Origin: Microcebus murinus
Taxonomy: Eukaryota; Chordata; Mammalia; Primates; Cheirogaleidae
Assembly (NCBI RefSeq): GCF_040939455.1
Contig: NC_134120.1
Location: 14,785,001 to 14,849,000, forward strand
Length of the DNA stretch: 64,000 bases
Reading direction: 5' to 3'
The notes under the pieces are model-generated. The model was not told the origin of the DNA, searched no databases, and was given only the letters and a program-made list of their open reading frames with translations. The position numbers and the translations under genes are program-made. Positions 15,840-24,815 of the stretch are shown one piece after another; the stretch's first letter is position 1, and each line of letters begins with the position of its first letter.

Positions 15840-16025
15840 GACATTTTCTAGGCATTAACTATGAGCCAGACATTGTGCCCATTCTCATCTCATTTGATTT
15901 TCACAATGGTTTAAAATAGATGTTTTGTACACCCTTGTATAAGAAAAAAGAGATCAAGTATTTATCCAGAGTCACACAAAGAGTAAGTGGCAAAATGGCC
16001 GGCTAATTCCAGAGCCAGAAGCAGT
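15840..16025 (-). mobile_element. MIR element
   Basis: 'GGCATTAACTATGAGCCAGACATTGTGCC', 'TCTCATTTGATTTTCACAATGG', 'CAGAGTCACACAAAGAGTAAG' and 'TTCCAGAGCCAGAAG' give a nearly complete inverted MIR. Confidence 0.8.
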
Positions 16026-16798
16026 GACAATTGTGGGGACAGCAACACTGTGTTTTTGAAAATAGCTGAGTAATTATGTGAAGTTGAAAATGGGCAACTC
16101 TCAGAGGCTCTACTAGAGCTCATGGTGAGAGAGCATGACAAAACAATAGACGCCTTTTCCTAAAACACAAGGAATATCAAGGGGTTATTTGTACATTCTA
16201 TGCTCTTCTATTCTATTCTATTCCATTGCACAATCCAAAGCCAAGCCCAGGCTCCTCACACCATGCAATTTCTAAACCTAGAGAGCATTGAGCACAATCA
16301 ATGTGTTTATAGGGAGTAGGGGGACCCAGAGCACGTGGTTAATAACCTGCTGAGTAAAAGAATCCAAAGTCTCCACCTATAACTCATCAACTTTCCTGTT
16401 TCCCTGGTGTTTTGAAGAATAACGTTATAGGAAGAAGACCATAAGGGAAGAAATTGTAGGTGAGTGTGAATGTTTCACTCTGAAATGGCTAAATTGATTT
16501 CTGAAAGTTCTTAAAATAGAAACTAAAATTAGCACTGTATTAACAAATGCTTTGCTCTTTAACCCTGACCTATTACTTGAGCATAGTCGCATGATTACAC
16601 AGCAGGGTGTGTTCTGTCAGGTGACCCCATCTATTTTCAGCTACCTGCAAAAAGGAACTCTGGTAGTGACACCACCCTCGGGGAAGCCGCACGCGTGGCA
16701 AATTCTCATTTCTAAGAGAAGCCGGAGAAGTTCTCACTGGACCTCCTCTAAGATCTAGAATCAATGTTTGGGAGAAGAATTCAGAAAATAGTTTCTTT

Positions 16799-17111
16799 TT
16801 TGTTGTTGTTGTTGCCTGGGCTAGAGTGCCATGGCATCAGCCTAGCTCATAGCAACCTCAACCTCCTAGGTTCAAGGGATCCTCCTGCCTCAGCCTCCAG
16901 AGTAGCTGAGACTACAGGCATGTGCCACCATGCCCAGCTAATTTTTTCTCTATATATACTTTTTAGTTGGCCAATTAATTTCTTTCTATTTTTATAGTAG
17001 AGATGGGGTTTTCCTCTTGCTCAGGCTGGTTTTGAACTCCTGACCTTGAGCGATCCGCCTGCCTCGGCCTCCCAAAGTGCTAGGATTACAGGCGTGAGCC
17101 ACTGCGCCCGG

Positions 17112-17113
<2 letters not shown>
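16799..17113 (-). mobile_element. Lemur-type Alu with altered tail
   Basis: Begins with (GTT)n directly joined to 'GCCTGGGCTAGAGTGCC', so the usual 'GAGACAGAGTCTCACTCTG' stretch is missing. The linker and right part are normal, to 'ACTGCGCCCGGCC'. Confidence 0.88.

Positions 17114-17200
<87 letters not shown>
17114..17200. repeat. (TA)n microsatellite followed by a T-run
   Basis: About 30 TA units (17114-17174) and then 27 T (17174-17200) join the Alu on the left to an L1 fragment on the right. Confidence 0.95.
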
Positions 17201-17205
<5 letters not shown>

Positions 17206-17211
17206 CCACTC

Positions 17212-17385
17212 CTTAGGAAGCAGGAGGGGGCAGATGATGGGAGGTTGCTTGGTAGATACAATGTTCGTTGCTCCCATAATGGATGCACTGAAGACTCTGA
17301 CTTCATCACAGTGCAATATGTGAATGTAGCGAAATTGCATTTGTGCCCCATCAATATATACAAATAAAAAAATTTTAAAACAAAC
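17212..17385 (+). mobile_element. 5'-truncated L1 3' end
   Basis: 'GTTGCTTGGTAGATACAATG', 'ATGGATGCACTGAAGACTCTG', 'TTTGTGCCCCATCAATATATAC' and an A-rich tail are the 3' UTR of an L1 of strepsirrhine type. Confidence 0.75.
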
Positions 17386-17410
17386 AAAATAGTCTTTCAA
17401 AATCCCACTC

Positions 17411-18984
17411 TCCTGCTTTTTTGAGTAAACCCTTCAGTTCCCTCTTATACTGTTTGAAATGAAGTCAGGAGTCTGGGCTAGTATGATTGGGACTCTGGTG
17501 GGAGACCTTCTTCAGACCCCTTTGCCATCCCATTTTCTGGTTCAAACTGCAAGTGATTTCAAACATAATCTGGTAACAGAATCATTCTGGCTCACAGCAG
17601 TTGCCTCGCCCAAAGTCCCACAGCTCATTCATGGTTTTGCCTTGAGATTCCAGCTTCAACATTCCAAAGAAGGGAGCTCTTTGCATCACATCACTCATCT
17701 TTAAGGTGTCAGTTATCTTCCTAATGGATTGTTCCCTCTCACATAGGTTTGAGGAGTTTGACAGGATTTTCACCATTTCTTTGGTTCTTGCCCAGTGATT
17801 GATTGAGGGGAGTAAAAGGGTTTGTAGGGTTATTGCAATGGATTGTAAATCCCAAATCACAGCACACAGAGCCTTTAGAGACTGAAGAACAACTTATCAT
17901 ATTATGGATAGATACATTGATACACACACAGAGAGATGGATACTTTTAAAATATACAGACTATTGGGGTTTTCTTTCAAATATAAAATGCAAGTAAAAAT
18001 ACTAGTCGTTTTTGTCAGTCAACAGATACAATTATGTGAACATCTAGGAAATTTTTTAACATTAAAATGTGGTTCTCAAAAAATATAGTTCTTATATCTG
18101 AAGATTGTGAATCTGTGCTTAAGCCTTCACATGTTACTCTTTATATAAAAGAGGAGCTTACAGGGCACTTTTAACAAAATAATTCTGGCTATGCAAAGAA
18201 GCTGAGGGTCAGGAGATACTCTTCCAAGGGCCCTGAACTCAAATCATGCAGATTGACCACACCCTTTTTGAAGCCAACCTCCCCCCCAATCTTCCCCTTT
18301 GGGGCATTGTTATGTATCTTCTTAGCTGGGCATCATTTGCTCTCTGGTTCCCCTTTTCCTCCATAATTCTTCCTCTCCCCGCCCCCTTACCATTTAAGGA
18401 AGGCAATTTACATTCCATGATGTAAGGGACTCTTTTTGAGGGCAGGGATGGGGTGAAGATCTGACTCCCAGATTGAAGCCACAAACTAGGGATATCTCTT
18501 TGTTCTCACACTCAGACAGGAAAGCCGTTGAGTGACGCCCACTTTTGTACATGACTAGCTTCGGATGAAGAAATCTTTGCAGCTCTAGGGCTGAGGGCAA
18601 GGAAGGGAGAAGTGTGAGGTCATCTAAAAGGAAACTGCGCAGCAGCTCCTCTTGCCTGGTAGACAGATCCAGGAGCAGTCCAGGACTCAGGCTCACAAAA
18701 TTCCTCTAATTAGATCATGAATCTTTACAGGCTACTTTAAATAAATTACTAATGGGACATTCATATGAGGCACTGAGCAGCTCTCAAGACCTATGCCCTG
18801 CACTCTTTTCCTATCTTTCACTGCTTCCCCTCCCAATCAAAGTGACAGCAGAAATCATGCCAAATGCCTTGTATTTTTTACCCCTACCACTGTCAAGAGA
18901 TATCTGCTGATGGAAATCAATTAAAATATTCTGGCTCAATGATGAACACTTAGAATACATGATGAAAAAATAAAACACACAGAA
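17411..18984. other. Single-copy DNA downstream of PMAIP1
   Basis: I see no Alu or obvious LINE and no supportable gene. Minus-strand open frames such as 18394-18696 lack recognised domains. Confidence 0.5.
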
Positions 18985-19000
18985 AAGAATGGTGATAACT

Positions 19001-19006
19001 TTTAAT
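19001..19006 (-). terminator. PMAIP1: Candidate PMAIP1 poly-A signal ATTAAA
   Basis: ATTAAA on the minus strand, with a TGTGTGTTTTATTTTT downstream element about 15-30 bp further on, the normal arrangement for cleavage near 18985. The same strand also has AATAAA at 19600-19605 and 19692-19697 as alternative signals. Confidence 0.6.
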
Positions 19007-19318
19007 AGTTTTATACTGCCAACATATCGACTTTCACATGTGCATATACATTTAAATACAGTTACAGACCATAAATACCCATATGGCAAAATATCTACCT
19101 CTAGGCAGGAAAAAAAACATCTTTCCAACTAAATAAACAGCCTTAATACTGAAGAAGCAAATGTGAGGTAATTTTCCATCAAAAGTGACCACAGACCATA
19201 TTAAGATATTCTTACTGTAAAAATTCAAATAGTTATAAAACCTTTGTGTCATAACTCAAAAATGCAACCTCAATACGTGTTCAAACAAAACAAAAATATT
19301 TTAATTATAAATATGTAA

Positions 19319-19327
19319 AATAAATAA
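19319..19327 (-). promoter_or_regulatory. PMAIP1: AU-rich element nonamer in PMAIP1 3' UTR
   Basis: A perfect UUAUUUAUU in transcript sense, within CTTTTATTTATTTT. Such nonamers are known mRNA-destabilising signals. It lies only in the longer 3' UTR, beyond the AATAAA at 19600. Confidence 0.5.
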
Positions 19328-20532
19328 AAGTTACTCCTGCTGAAATTCAATCATGACATTATTTCTTACGTATTTGAGGACTTTGATTATAGCCCATATT
19401 AAAAAAAATGAAACTTAGGAAACTCTTCTAACAATCTACATAATACTGTAATACAAATTATCTGTATGGATATCCATATTACGTATGTATGTGTGTGTAC
19501 ATATATATTCATGTATGTATACATGGGATTTTCATTCTGGGATGAGAAATATCTTTCCCACATTTTTAAGAAATGTATATTCTAATTATGAAAATATTCT
19601 TTATTTTAAAAGATCACTTTCCATAGGAGATGCACAGACTAATATGAAAAGGGGCATTTTACAAATTTTTAGAAACTTCTTTAGAAACACATTTATTTTC
19701 TTACCAAGTTTTAATTACATCACTTAAAAGCTCAAGTTCTATGACATCTTTTTCATTTTCCCTGGTTATACAAAATTCACATGCTTTTTTACCATGTAAT
19801 GTTCTATCTGCAACAGTTTTACTTCCTACAAAATTCAATTTTTTCCAAGTTACTTTCCAGTTTTCCATACTTTCCAATTGATGCTCCCAGGAACACATTA
19901 ATGAAAGGGAATAGGAATAGAAGCAATACAATTTGAATAAAAGGTAACAAATTATCAACTTATTTTACATTATGTAGTGACCTATGAAATAAACATTCAC
20001 TATGACATTCAGTGTTCTCAGAATGAAATTTGTTCTTTTAACAAGATTAATAAACTAAACAATAAACATTGCTCTGGAGTTGACATTGAAAAGCAAAAAA
20101 ATAAAAAATAAAAATATAAAAACCAAAAACAACACTGAACTGTTTCTTCCAGTCTTAATCTTATTTGTCAACTCCTTTTACACCAGGTTGAGCAGTAACC
20201 TTCAGAAAAAATACTAGAATAACTCTATAAGTATAAAAGAAATGTATCAGTAATTACTCCCCTATTTTCAAGGTTCTTCCATTCTTGCTTTCAAATAAAC
20301 AAAGGTTTTATAATGTCCTCATATCCCAAAGAATGACAGCTGGGAAACCACCAGAAATTCATTTTTGATGTACTCCATCTTCCATTTCCAAGAGCATCCA
20401 AAAGCAAATGAATCCTCCTCATTCCTTTCAATTACAGTGAGATCTGTCTTCTAATTGATGAAATTTGTACCTACTTTGGGAAACTTCCCTTTTGAAGGAG
20501 TCTCCTCAATGCAAAGTTTTTGATGCAGTCAG

Positions 20533-23252
20533 TCAGGTTCCTGAGCGGAAAAGTTTGACTATCAAATTCAGTAGTTTCTGCTGGAAATGCAGTTTGTCTC
20601 CGATTCTCCTGAGTTGAAGAACACATTCTTCTTCGATCTCTAAGAAAGCAAAACACCAAAATTAACAGTGACAATATTCCAGCAATAAGCATCAAGAGTT
20701 AATACACCCACCTAAGTGACAAGCTGAGCATCTCAGGAAGCATTTATCTTAACTTTGGCTTTTTATGCATCTGTTTCCCGAAGATGAGAAAGACTACTTA
20801 GAACGTGTATTTTTTTTGCTAATCCTGGATGATGCAAGTGTTACCTTACTTCTAAATATGAAAATGTCATGGGTCAAATACTACAAAGAGTAATGTTAGC
20901 CTTTACCTGCCTGAGGTGATGTCATCCTTTTCTCCCTTATTTAAAGCCAGGGAACAGAAGTCAAATTCTAAGCATGTGTGGTTTTTAAGTAGGAGTTGGT
21001 TTTAAATAATAATTCAAACCTTAGATTATTCTCGCATTAACAGGCAAATCTAAATTTATTCTTTTCCTTATTAAAAAAATCCGTTGATTAGTTTCTCACA
21101 AAAGCCTCAAAATTTATTCTGAAATTAAATCCACATTCTCTAAACACTCACATCTTAATGTAAACCAACTTCTTCCTATAAACCCAATCTGTAGGAATCC
21201 ATTGCCTTTATCCAAATATGTGAAGTAAAAAGTAAAGTTTACTTCACATATTTAGTACTTTTTAGAATTGAGGTACTCTTAACTGAATATTATTGTTTTA
21301 AAAAAAAATGCTGTAATCCAACTTCTAAGTAAACTCTTTTCAGTAAATCAACTAACACTAAATCTATACTGACTATAATTTCAATTATTTTTTAATATTT
21401 CAAAGTGCAACTTAAGGGCTTTTTGGTCCACTTCATGATAATAAACATTAAAGAGCATTATGATGACAAATTAAAATCTGTTTGTTTTTTTTTTAGGCAA
21501 ATCAAGTGAATGAAGCAGTGGGACTGGAGAAGGAACAAAGGAATCTGTAACTGGTTGTGATCAATTAGTTATACATACCACTTCACTCCAACCAGCTATT
21601 TTGTAAACAAACCATGAAAGGACCATATTTAGGCTCAAAATAAATGAAACCTATAAATACACAGTAAAGCAAAAAAAAAATTTTTTTTTTTTTTTGAGAT
21701 ATGGTGTCCCTCTATAGCCCACGCTACAGTGTAGTGGAGTCATCATAGCTCATTGCAACCTCAAATTCCTGAGCTCAAGAGCTCCTCCTGCCTCAGCCTC
21801 TCAAGTAGCTACAGGCCTGCTCTACCATACCATGCCTGGCTAATTTTTCTATTTTGGGGGTTCTTGCTAATGTTGCATAGGGTGGTCTGGAACTCCTGAC
21901 CTCAAGCACCCCCCCTCCACCAGCCTCCCAAAAATCTAAAGAAAAATTTTAAGCCTACATTTCAACCAATTTCTCTCTGGAAGAGGTGAGTGAAATCTTC
22001 CCTAACTCCTACACCAAAAGACCTAATCAATTCCTAAGATGCTATTCTTTATGGGCTACGGGATCAAACATTTTGAGAAGTATTTACAAAGACATGTTCT
22101 TTTCAGTGAGTGGGATATATTAACCTACAATCCTTTAAAAAAAGAAAAAAGAAAAAAGCTAGTATCATTCAGTATTCCATATTTTGTTAGCCCTGACTTC
22201 TAACTGGAAAAATTATCTTTTACACAATGGTGGGGCGCGCAGAAAATAGTTGCTAGTTGTTTCCTTAACTTTCTGTTGCATTTACACAACTTAGAAATGC
22301 ATTAATGTCTAATCAAGGTTACGCGAGGCACTTCCTGCTGTCCCTTGTTCCTGGGAACCAAGAACATAGGCCCGGAGGGTGCTAGGTCTTTCAGCAACAC
22401 GGTCAGAACTCTTAGACATCACAAAAGGTAGACAAAGCTTTTTCCTACCCCAGGCAAGAGCCCGAGAGAGCAGCCTGTTGCTAACCTAGCCTGCTCCTAG
22501 CAGGAGCTCCCTAAAACGAAACTAACTTTAAGAGGGGGCCTATAATCTGATGCAATCGCAGTATGACCTACACTGATTTGGAGCCCAGGCCCTTACTGCC
22601 TTCCTTGATAAGATCTATTTTCTAAAAGGGCGTTGCTGATCTGAAAAGTTACGATGGAGTTGTACCTGGATGAGGGGAACGGATGGATGAAAAATGACGG
22701 GGGAACAACTCCTGTTCTATCCCCAACCCCCGAAATCAGCAGGGTTAAATGCTAGCTTTAACAATTAAGACTTTCTACGCTCCTGAACACAGGGGTCCTT
22801 GCGGGGCCTGTCTCCGGGAGCGCTGGGGGTCCGGGGGCTTCCTGAGCCCTCTCCCGTCCCACCTGCCGTGATAACGACTTTCTCCTCGGGGCCGCAGCCT
22901 ACACTTGCACTTGTTTTCCCCCATGCCCCGGGGAAGGGTAAGCAAGGAGGAGGGAAGAGCAGAGAAGGAGCTAAAAATTGTAGTTGCATCCCAACGCCAC
23001 ACCGGGCTCCCTCCCTCGCCGTCTCCGCGGTCCTGGGAAAACCCCCTGAAGAACTTCCTGGAAGCGCCACCAAGGCGCGCGCCAGGGCGCACACCTGGCC
23101 CGACCTTGAGCCCCCATACAGCCTGGGCCCCGGCCAGACCGAGACGAGACGGAGACCGAGTCCCCGGCCCCCGCGGGCCCCAGCCGGCCAGTACCTGCCC
23201 GAGTCCGCGTCGGGCTCGGCTGCGCGTTCTTGCGCGCCTTCTTCACGGGCAT
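20533..23252 (-). CDS. PMAIP1: NOXA, BH3-only apoptosis inducer
   Basis: Two coding exons, 23195-23252 and 20533-20639, join in frame to 54 residues, the human NOXA length. Exon 1 reads MPVKKARKNAQPSPTRTRA and ends CAG|GTACTGG. Exon 2 begins after TTCTTAG and supplies the rest, ending LFRSGT. The ATG at 23252 has a good context (AAGATGC) and no upstream ATG is seen in the leader. The BH3 core is LRRIGDKL at residues 29-36, with the key Leu29, Gly33 and Asp34. Residues 41-50 (KLLNLIVKLF) match the known mitochondrial-targeting segment. Ser13-Pro, a reported kinase site, is kept. By family knowledge NOXA binds MCL-1 and BFL-1 at the outer mitochondrial membrane and promotes cytochrome c release after p53 or stress signalling. 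Differences from human include Val3, Ile32 and Arg51. Confidence 0.97.
20640..23194 (-). other. PMAIP1: PMAIP1 intron
   Basis: A GT-AG intron of 2555 bp: donor GTACTGG at 23194 downward, acceptor CTTTCTTAG at 20640. Its 5' part lies in the CpG island. The middle is AT-rich and contains one old antisense Alu (about 21681-21940). An interferon-response-like AAAACGAAACTA lies at about 22513-22524. The phase is such that codon 20 (Glu) is split after its first base. Confidence 0.92.
21681..21940 (-). mobile_element. Diverged Alu in PMAIP1 intron
   Basis: Poly-T and 'GAGATATGGTGTCCCTCTATAGCCC' begin a dimeric but badly diverged Alu. The second arm ends in a C-rich patch. It has no lemur linker, so it probably belongs to an old AluJ-like group. 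It is in the same orientation as PMAIP1. Confidence 0.8.
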
Positions 23253-23433
23253 CTTGGCAAGTGCCACCGCGAGCTCTGCTGCAGACCCCGGGTCTCAGTC
23301 TCCCAACCCGAGCACCTCGGGCGTCTGCGGGGCGCGCTGCACGCGGGCAGACCGGCGGGTCGGGGCGGCGGGACCGGGACACTAGACGCACGGAGCGCCC
23401 GAGCGTGCCAGCTCCTTCCGCGGGAACCGCTAA
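23195..23433 (-). other. PMAIP1: PMAIP1 exon 1 (5' UTR and first codons)
   Basis: The transcription start is placed at about 23433, some 28 bp below the TATA box. The leader is about 180 nt, GC-rich and free of ATG. An in-frame GTG at 23267 would add five residues but the strong ATG at 23252 matches the human start. Confidence 0.8.
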
Positions 23434-23460
23434 AGTCCCGGCGCCCCAGCCCGCGCTCTG

Positions 23461-23468
23461 CTTTTATA
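23461..23468 (-). promoter_or_regulatory. PMAIP1: TATA box TATAAAAG
   Basis: A perfect TATAAAAG on the minus strand, at the expected distance upstream of the GC-rich leader of PMAIP1. Confidence 0.85.
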
Positions 23469-23480
23469 GGAACTTCCCCG

Positions 23481-23488
23481 TGACGTAG
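23481..23488 (-). promoter_or_regulatory. PMAIP1: CRE/ATF site CTACGTCA
   Basis: In gene sense it reads CTACGTCACG, about 13 bp upstream of the TATA box. The human NOXA promoter is known to be driven by ATF/CREB factors through a CRE close to the start site, so this is likely the equivalent element. Confidence 0.7.
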
Positions 23489-23491
23489 AGG

Positions 23492-23501
23492 AAGCTTGCT
23501 G
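23492..23501. promoter_or_regulatory. PMAIP1: p53 half-site-like decamer
   Basis: AAGCTTGCTG matches RRRCWWGYYY at nine of ten positions, just upstream of the CRE. No second CWWG decamer sits next to it, unlike the classical two-decamer human site. Confidence 0.4.
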
Positions 23502-23518
23502 CCGCGCCCGCCCGGTGC

Positions 23519-23549
23519 CCGCCCCGTCCCCGCCCCGTCCCCGCCCCCT
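23519..23549. promoter_or_regulatory. PMAIP1: Tandem GC boxes (Sp1-type)
   Basis: Three CCCCGCCCC-like units in an 11-bp tandem, about 90 bp upstream of the PMAIP1 start. Confidence 0.65.
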
Positions 23550-23906
23550 CCGCCGGGGAGCAGCGCGGGACCCGAGCCAGCGGGGAATCCCCGCCGCGCG
23601 CGACCGCAGGGACACGCTCCCGACCCGCGGTGGCGCCGGCCCGCGGCGGGGGGCGCAGGGCGCTCGGCGGGCGAGACCCTGCTCAGTCCGAAATTACTTC
23701 CTAAAACTTCGGGGGTGGGAGGGGAAGGGGTTGGGACGTGGAGTCAGCCGCAGTGGTGGCGGGGCCTAGGAGTGGCGAGGGGGTAGGCTTTTCCTAGGAG
23801 GAAAGGTGGGGGTGGGGAGCCACCGGGCGCCTCGCCCTTATCATAAATTGGCAATTAGAGACTTCTGTAAACACGCCCGGGACGAGTTCCGAAAAGAAAA
23901 GTAGCC

Positions 23907-24196
23907 GGGCTGGGCACGGTGGCTCACGCCTGTGATCCTAACACTCTGGGAGGCCAAGGCGGGAGGATCCTTTGAGCTTAGGAGTATGAGACCAGCCTGA
24001 GCAAGAGCGAGACCCCGCCTCTACCAAAAATAGAAAAAAATTAGCCGGGCATGATGGGGCATGCCTGCTGGGGAGGCTGAGGCAGGAGGATTGCTTGAGC
24101 CCAGGAGTTTGAGGTTGCTGTGAGCGAGGCTGACTCCACGGCACTCTAGCCCAGGCAAGAGAGTGAAACTCTGTCTCAAAAAAAAAAAGAAAAAAT
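23907..24196 (+). mobile_element. Alu element upstream of PMAIP1
   Basis: 'CTGGGCACGGTGGCTCACGCC' to poly-A, dimeric, with 'CCAAAAATAGAAAAAAATTAGCC'. It has lost part of the second-arm start ('CATGCCTGCTGGGGAGG'). Confidence 0.92.
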
Positions 24197-24599
24197 TGCT
24201 GAACTTTTGGAGAAGAGTAAAGGAAGAGACCTTTAATAGTAGAAGAGGAGATCCCAGAGGCCATGTGAGACAGTACCTGAGAACAAATTGAAAGGGCAGA
24301 ACTGTTGGGAAGTTACCGCAAACTGAAACCCAGGTGCTAAGCTTTGTGTCGGAGCTGGAAAGATGTGTGTGTTTTAGGTGATGGCAGAGAGAGGGAGCTG
24401 GTTAGCATATTCTCTCCAGATATCCGATATTGCTTTCTCTGGATGTTAGTAGCACAAAAACGACTGGATCATTATTTCAGAAAACGTTCAAATCTTTTGT
24501 AGGAGGGATTGAGATATCTGGAAACATTTAATTATTTGCACAATGTTTAGTGGAGCCGAGAATAATTGTAGTATTCTGAGGAGGAGTAATTACTTATAG

Positions 24600-24815
24600 T
24601 TAGCAGGTATTGAGACCCACTGCACGCGAAGGGCTTTAGCTTGCATCTTCTTATTCCCTCCTGAAAACAACCCTTGGAAGCTTGCATTCTTAACCATAGC
24701 GGCCACTTTACAGGTGCAAAAGCTTAGGTTTATAGAGAGTAAGTAAATTATCTAAGTTCACATAGGCAGAGAGCAGTTCTCCATCTGAACTCACACGCAG
24801 TCCCACGGGGAACAA
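24600..24815 (-). mobile_element. MIR element
   Basis: 'AGCAGGTATTGAGACCCACTGC', 'TGCATCTTCTTATTCCCTCC', 'CCACTTTACAGGTGCAAAAGC' and 'TCTGAACTCACACGCAGTC' follow inverted MIR. Confidence 0.65.

Larger units (their letters stand above)
18985..20639 (-). other. PMAIP1: PMAIP1 exon 2 with long 3' UTR
   Basis: The exon starts after a clear acceptor on the minus strand, TTTGCTTTCTTAG at 20640-20652, and carries 107 coding bases ending with TGA at 20533-20535. The rest is an AT-rich 3' UTR. The proposed end is set by ATTAAA (19001-19006 on the minus strand) followed by a GU/U-rich stretch TGTGTGTTTTATTTTT. With exon 1 this gives an mRNA near 1.9 kb, close to the human transcript as I remember it. 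Nearer AATAAA signals at 19600-19605 and 19692-19697 could give shorter forms. Confidence 0.75.
22790..23835. promoter_or_regulatory. PMAIP1: CpG island of PMAIP1
   Basis: Dense CpG over about 1 kb, spanning the 5' part of the intron, exon 1 and the upstream promoter. It is flanked by ordinary AT-rich sequence. Long open frames on both strands here arise from the lack of AT-rich stops rather than from extra genes. Confidence 0.9.

Noticed and set aside
17021..17400. Minus-strand frames with long Ile-Tyr repeats
   Set aside because: Translation of the (TA)n microsatellite and poly-T.
20471..20695. 74-codon minus-strand frame with a hydrophobic start
   Set aside because: It crosses the exon 2 acceptor in the wrong frame. 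The hydrophobic part is translated intron and the true frame is NOXA.
23252..23267. Upstream in-frame GTG start for NOXA adding five residues
   Set aside because: The ATG at 23252 has a good context and matches the human protein start.
22765..23391. 208-codon minus-strand frame over PMAIP1 exon 1
   Set aside because: Different frame from NOXA and runs through the splice donor; a GC-driven shadow.
22799..23488. 229-codon plus-strand frame and 192-codon overlapping frame in the CpG island
   Set aside because: They overlap PMAIP1 exon 1 on the other strand. Composition is Pro/Arg/Gly/Ser as expected of GC-rich noncoding DNA, and no domain is seen.
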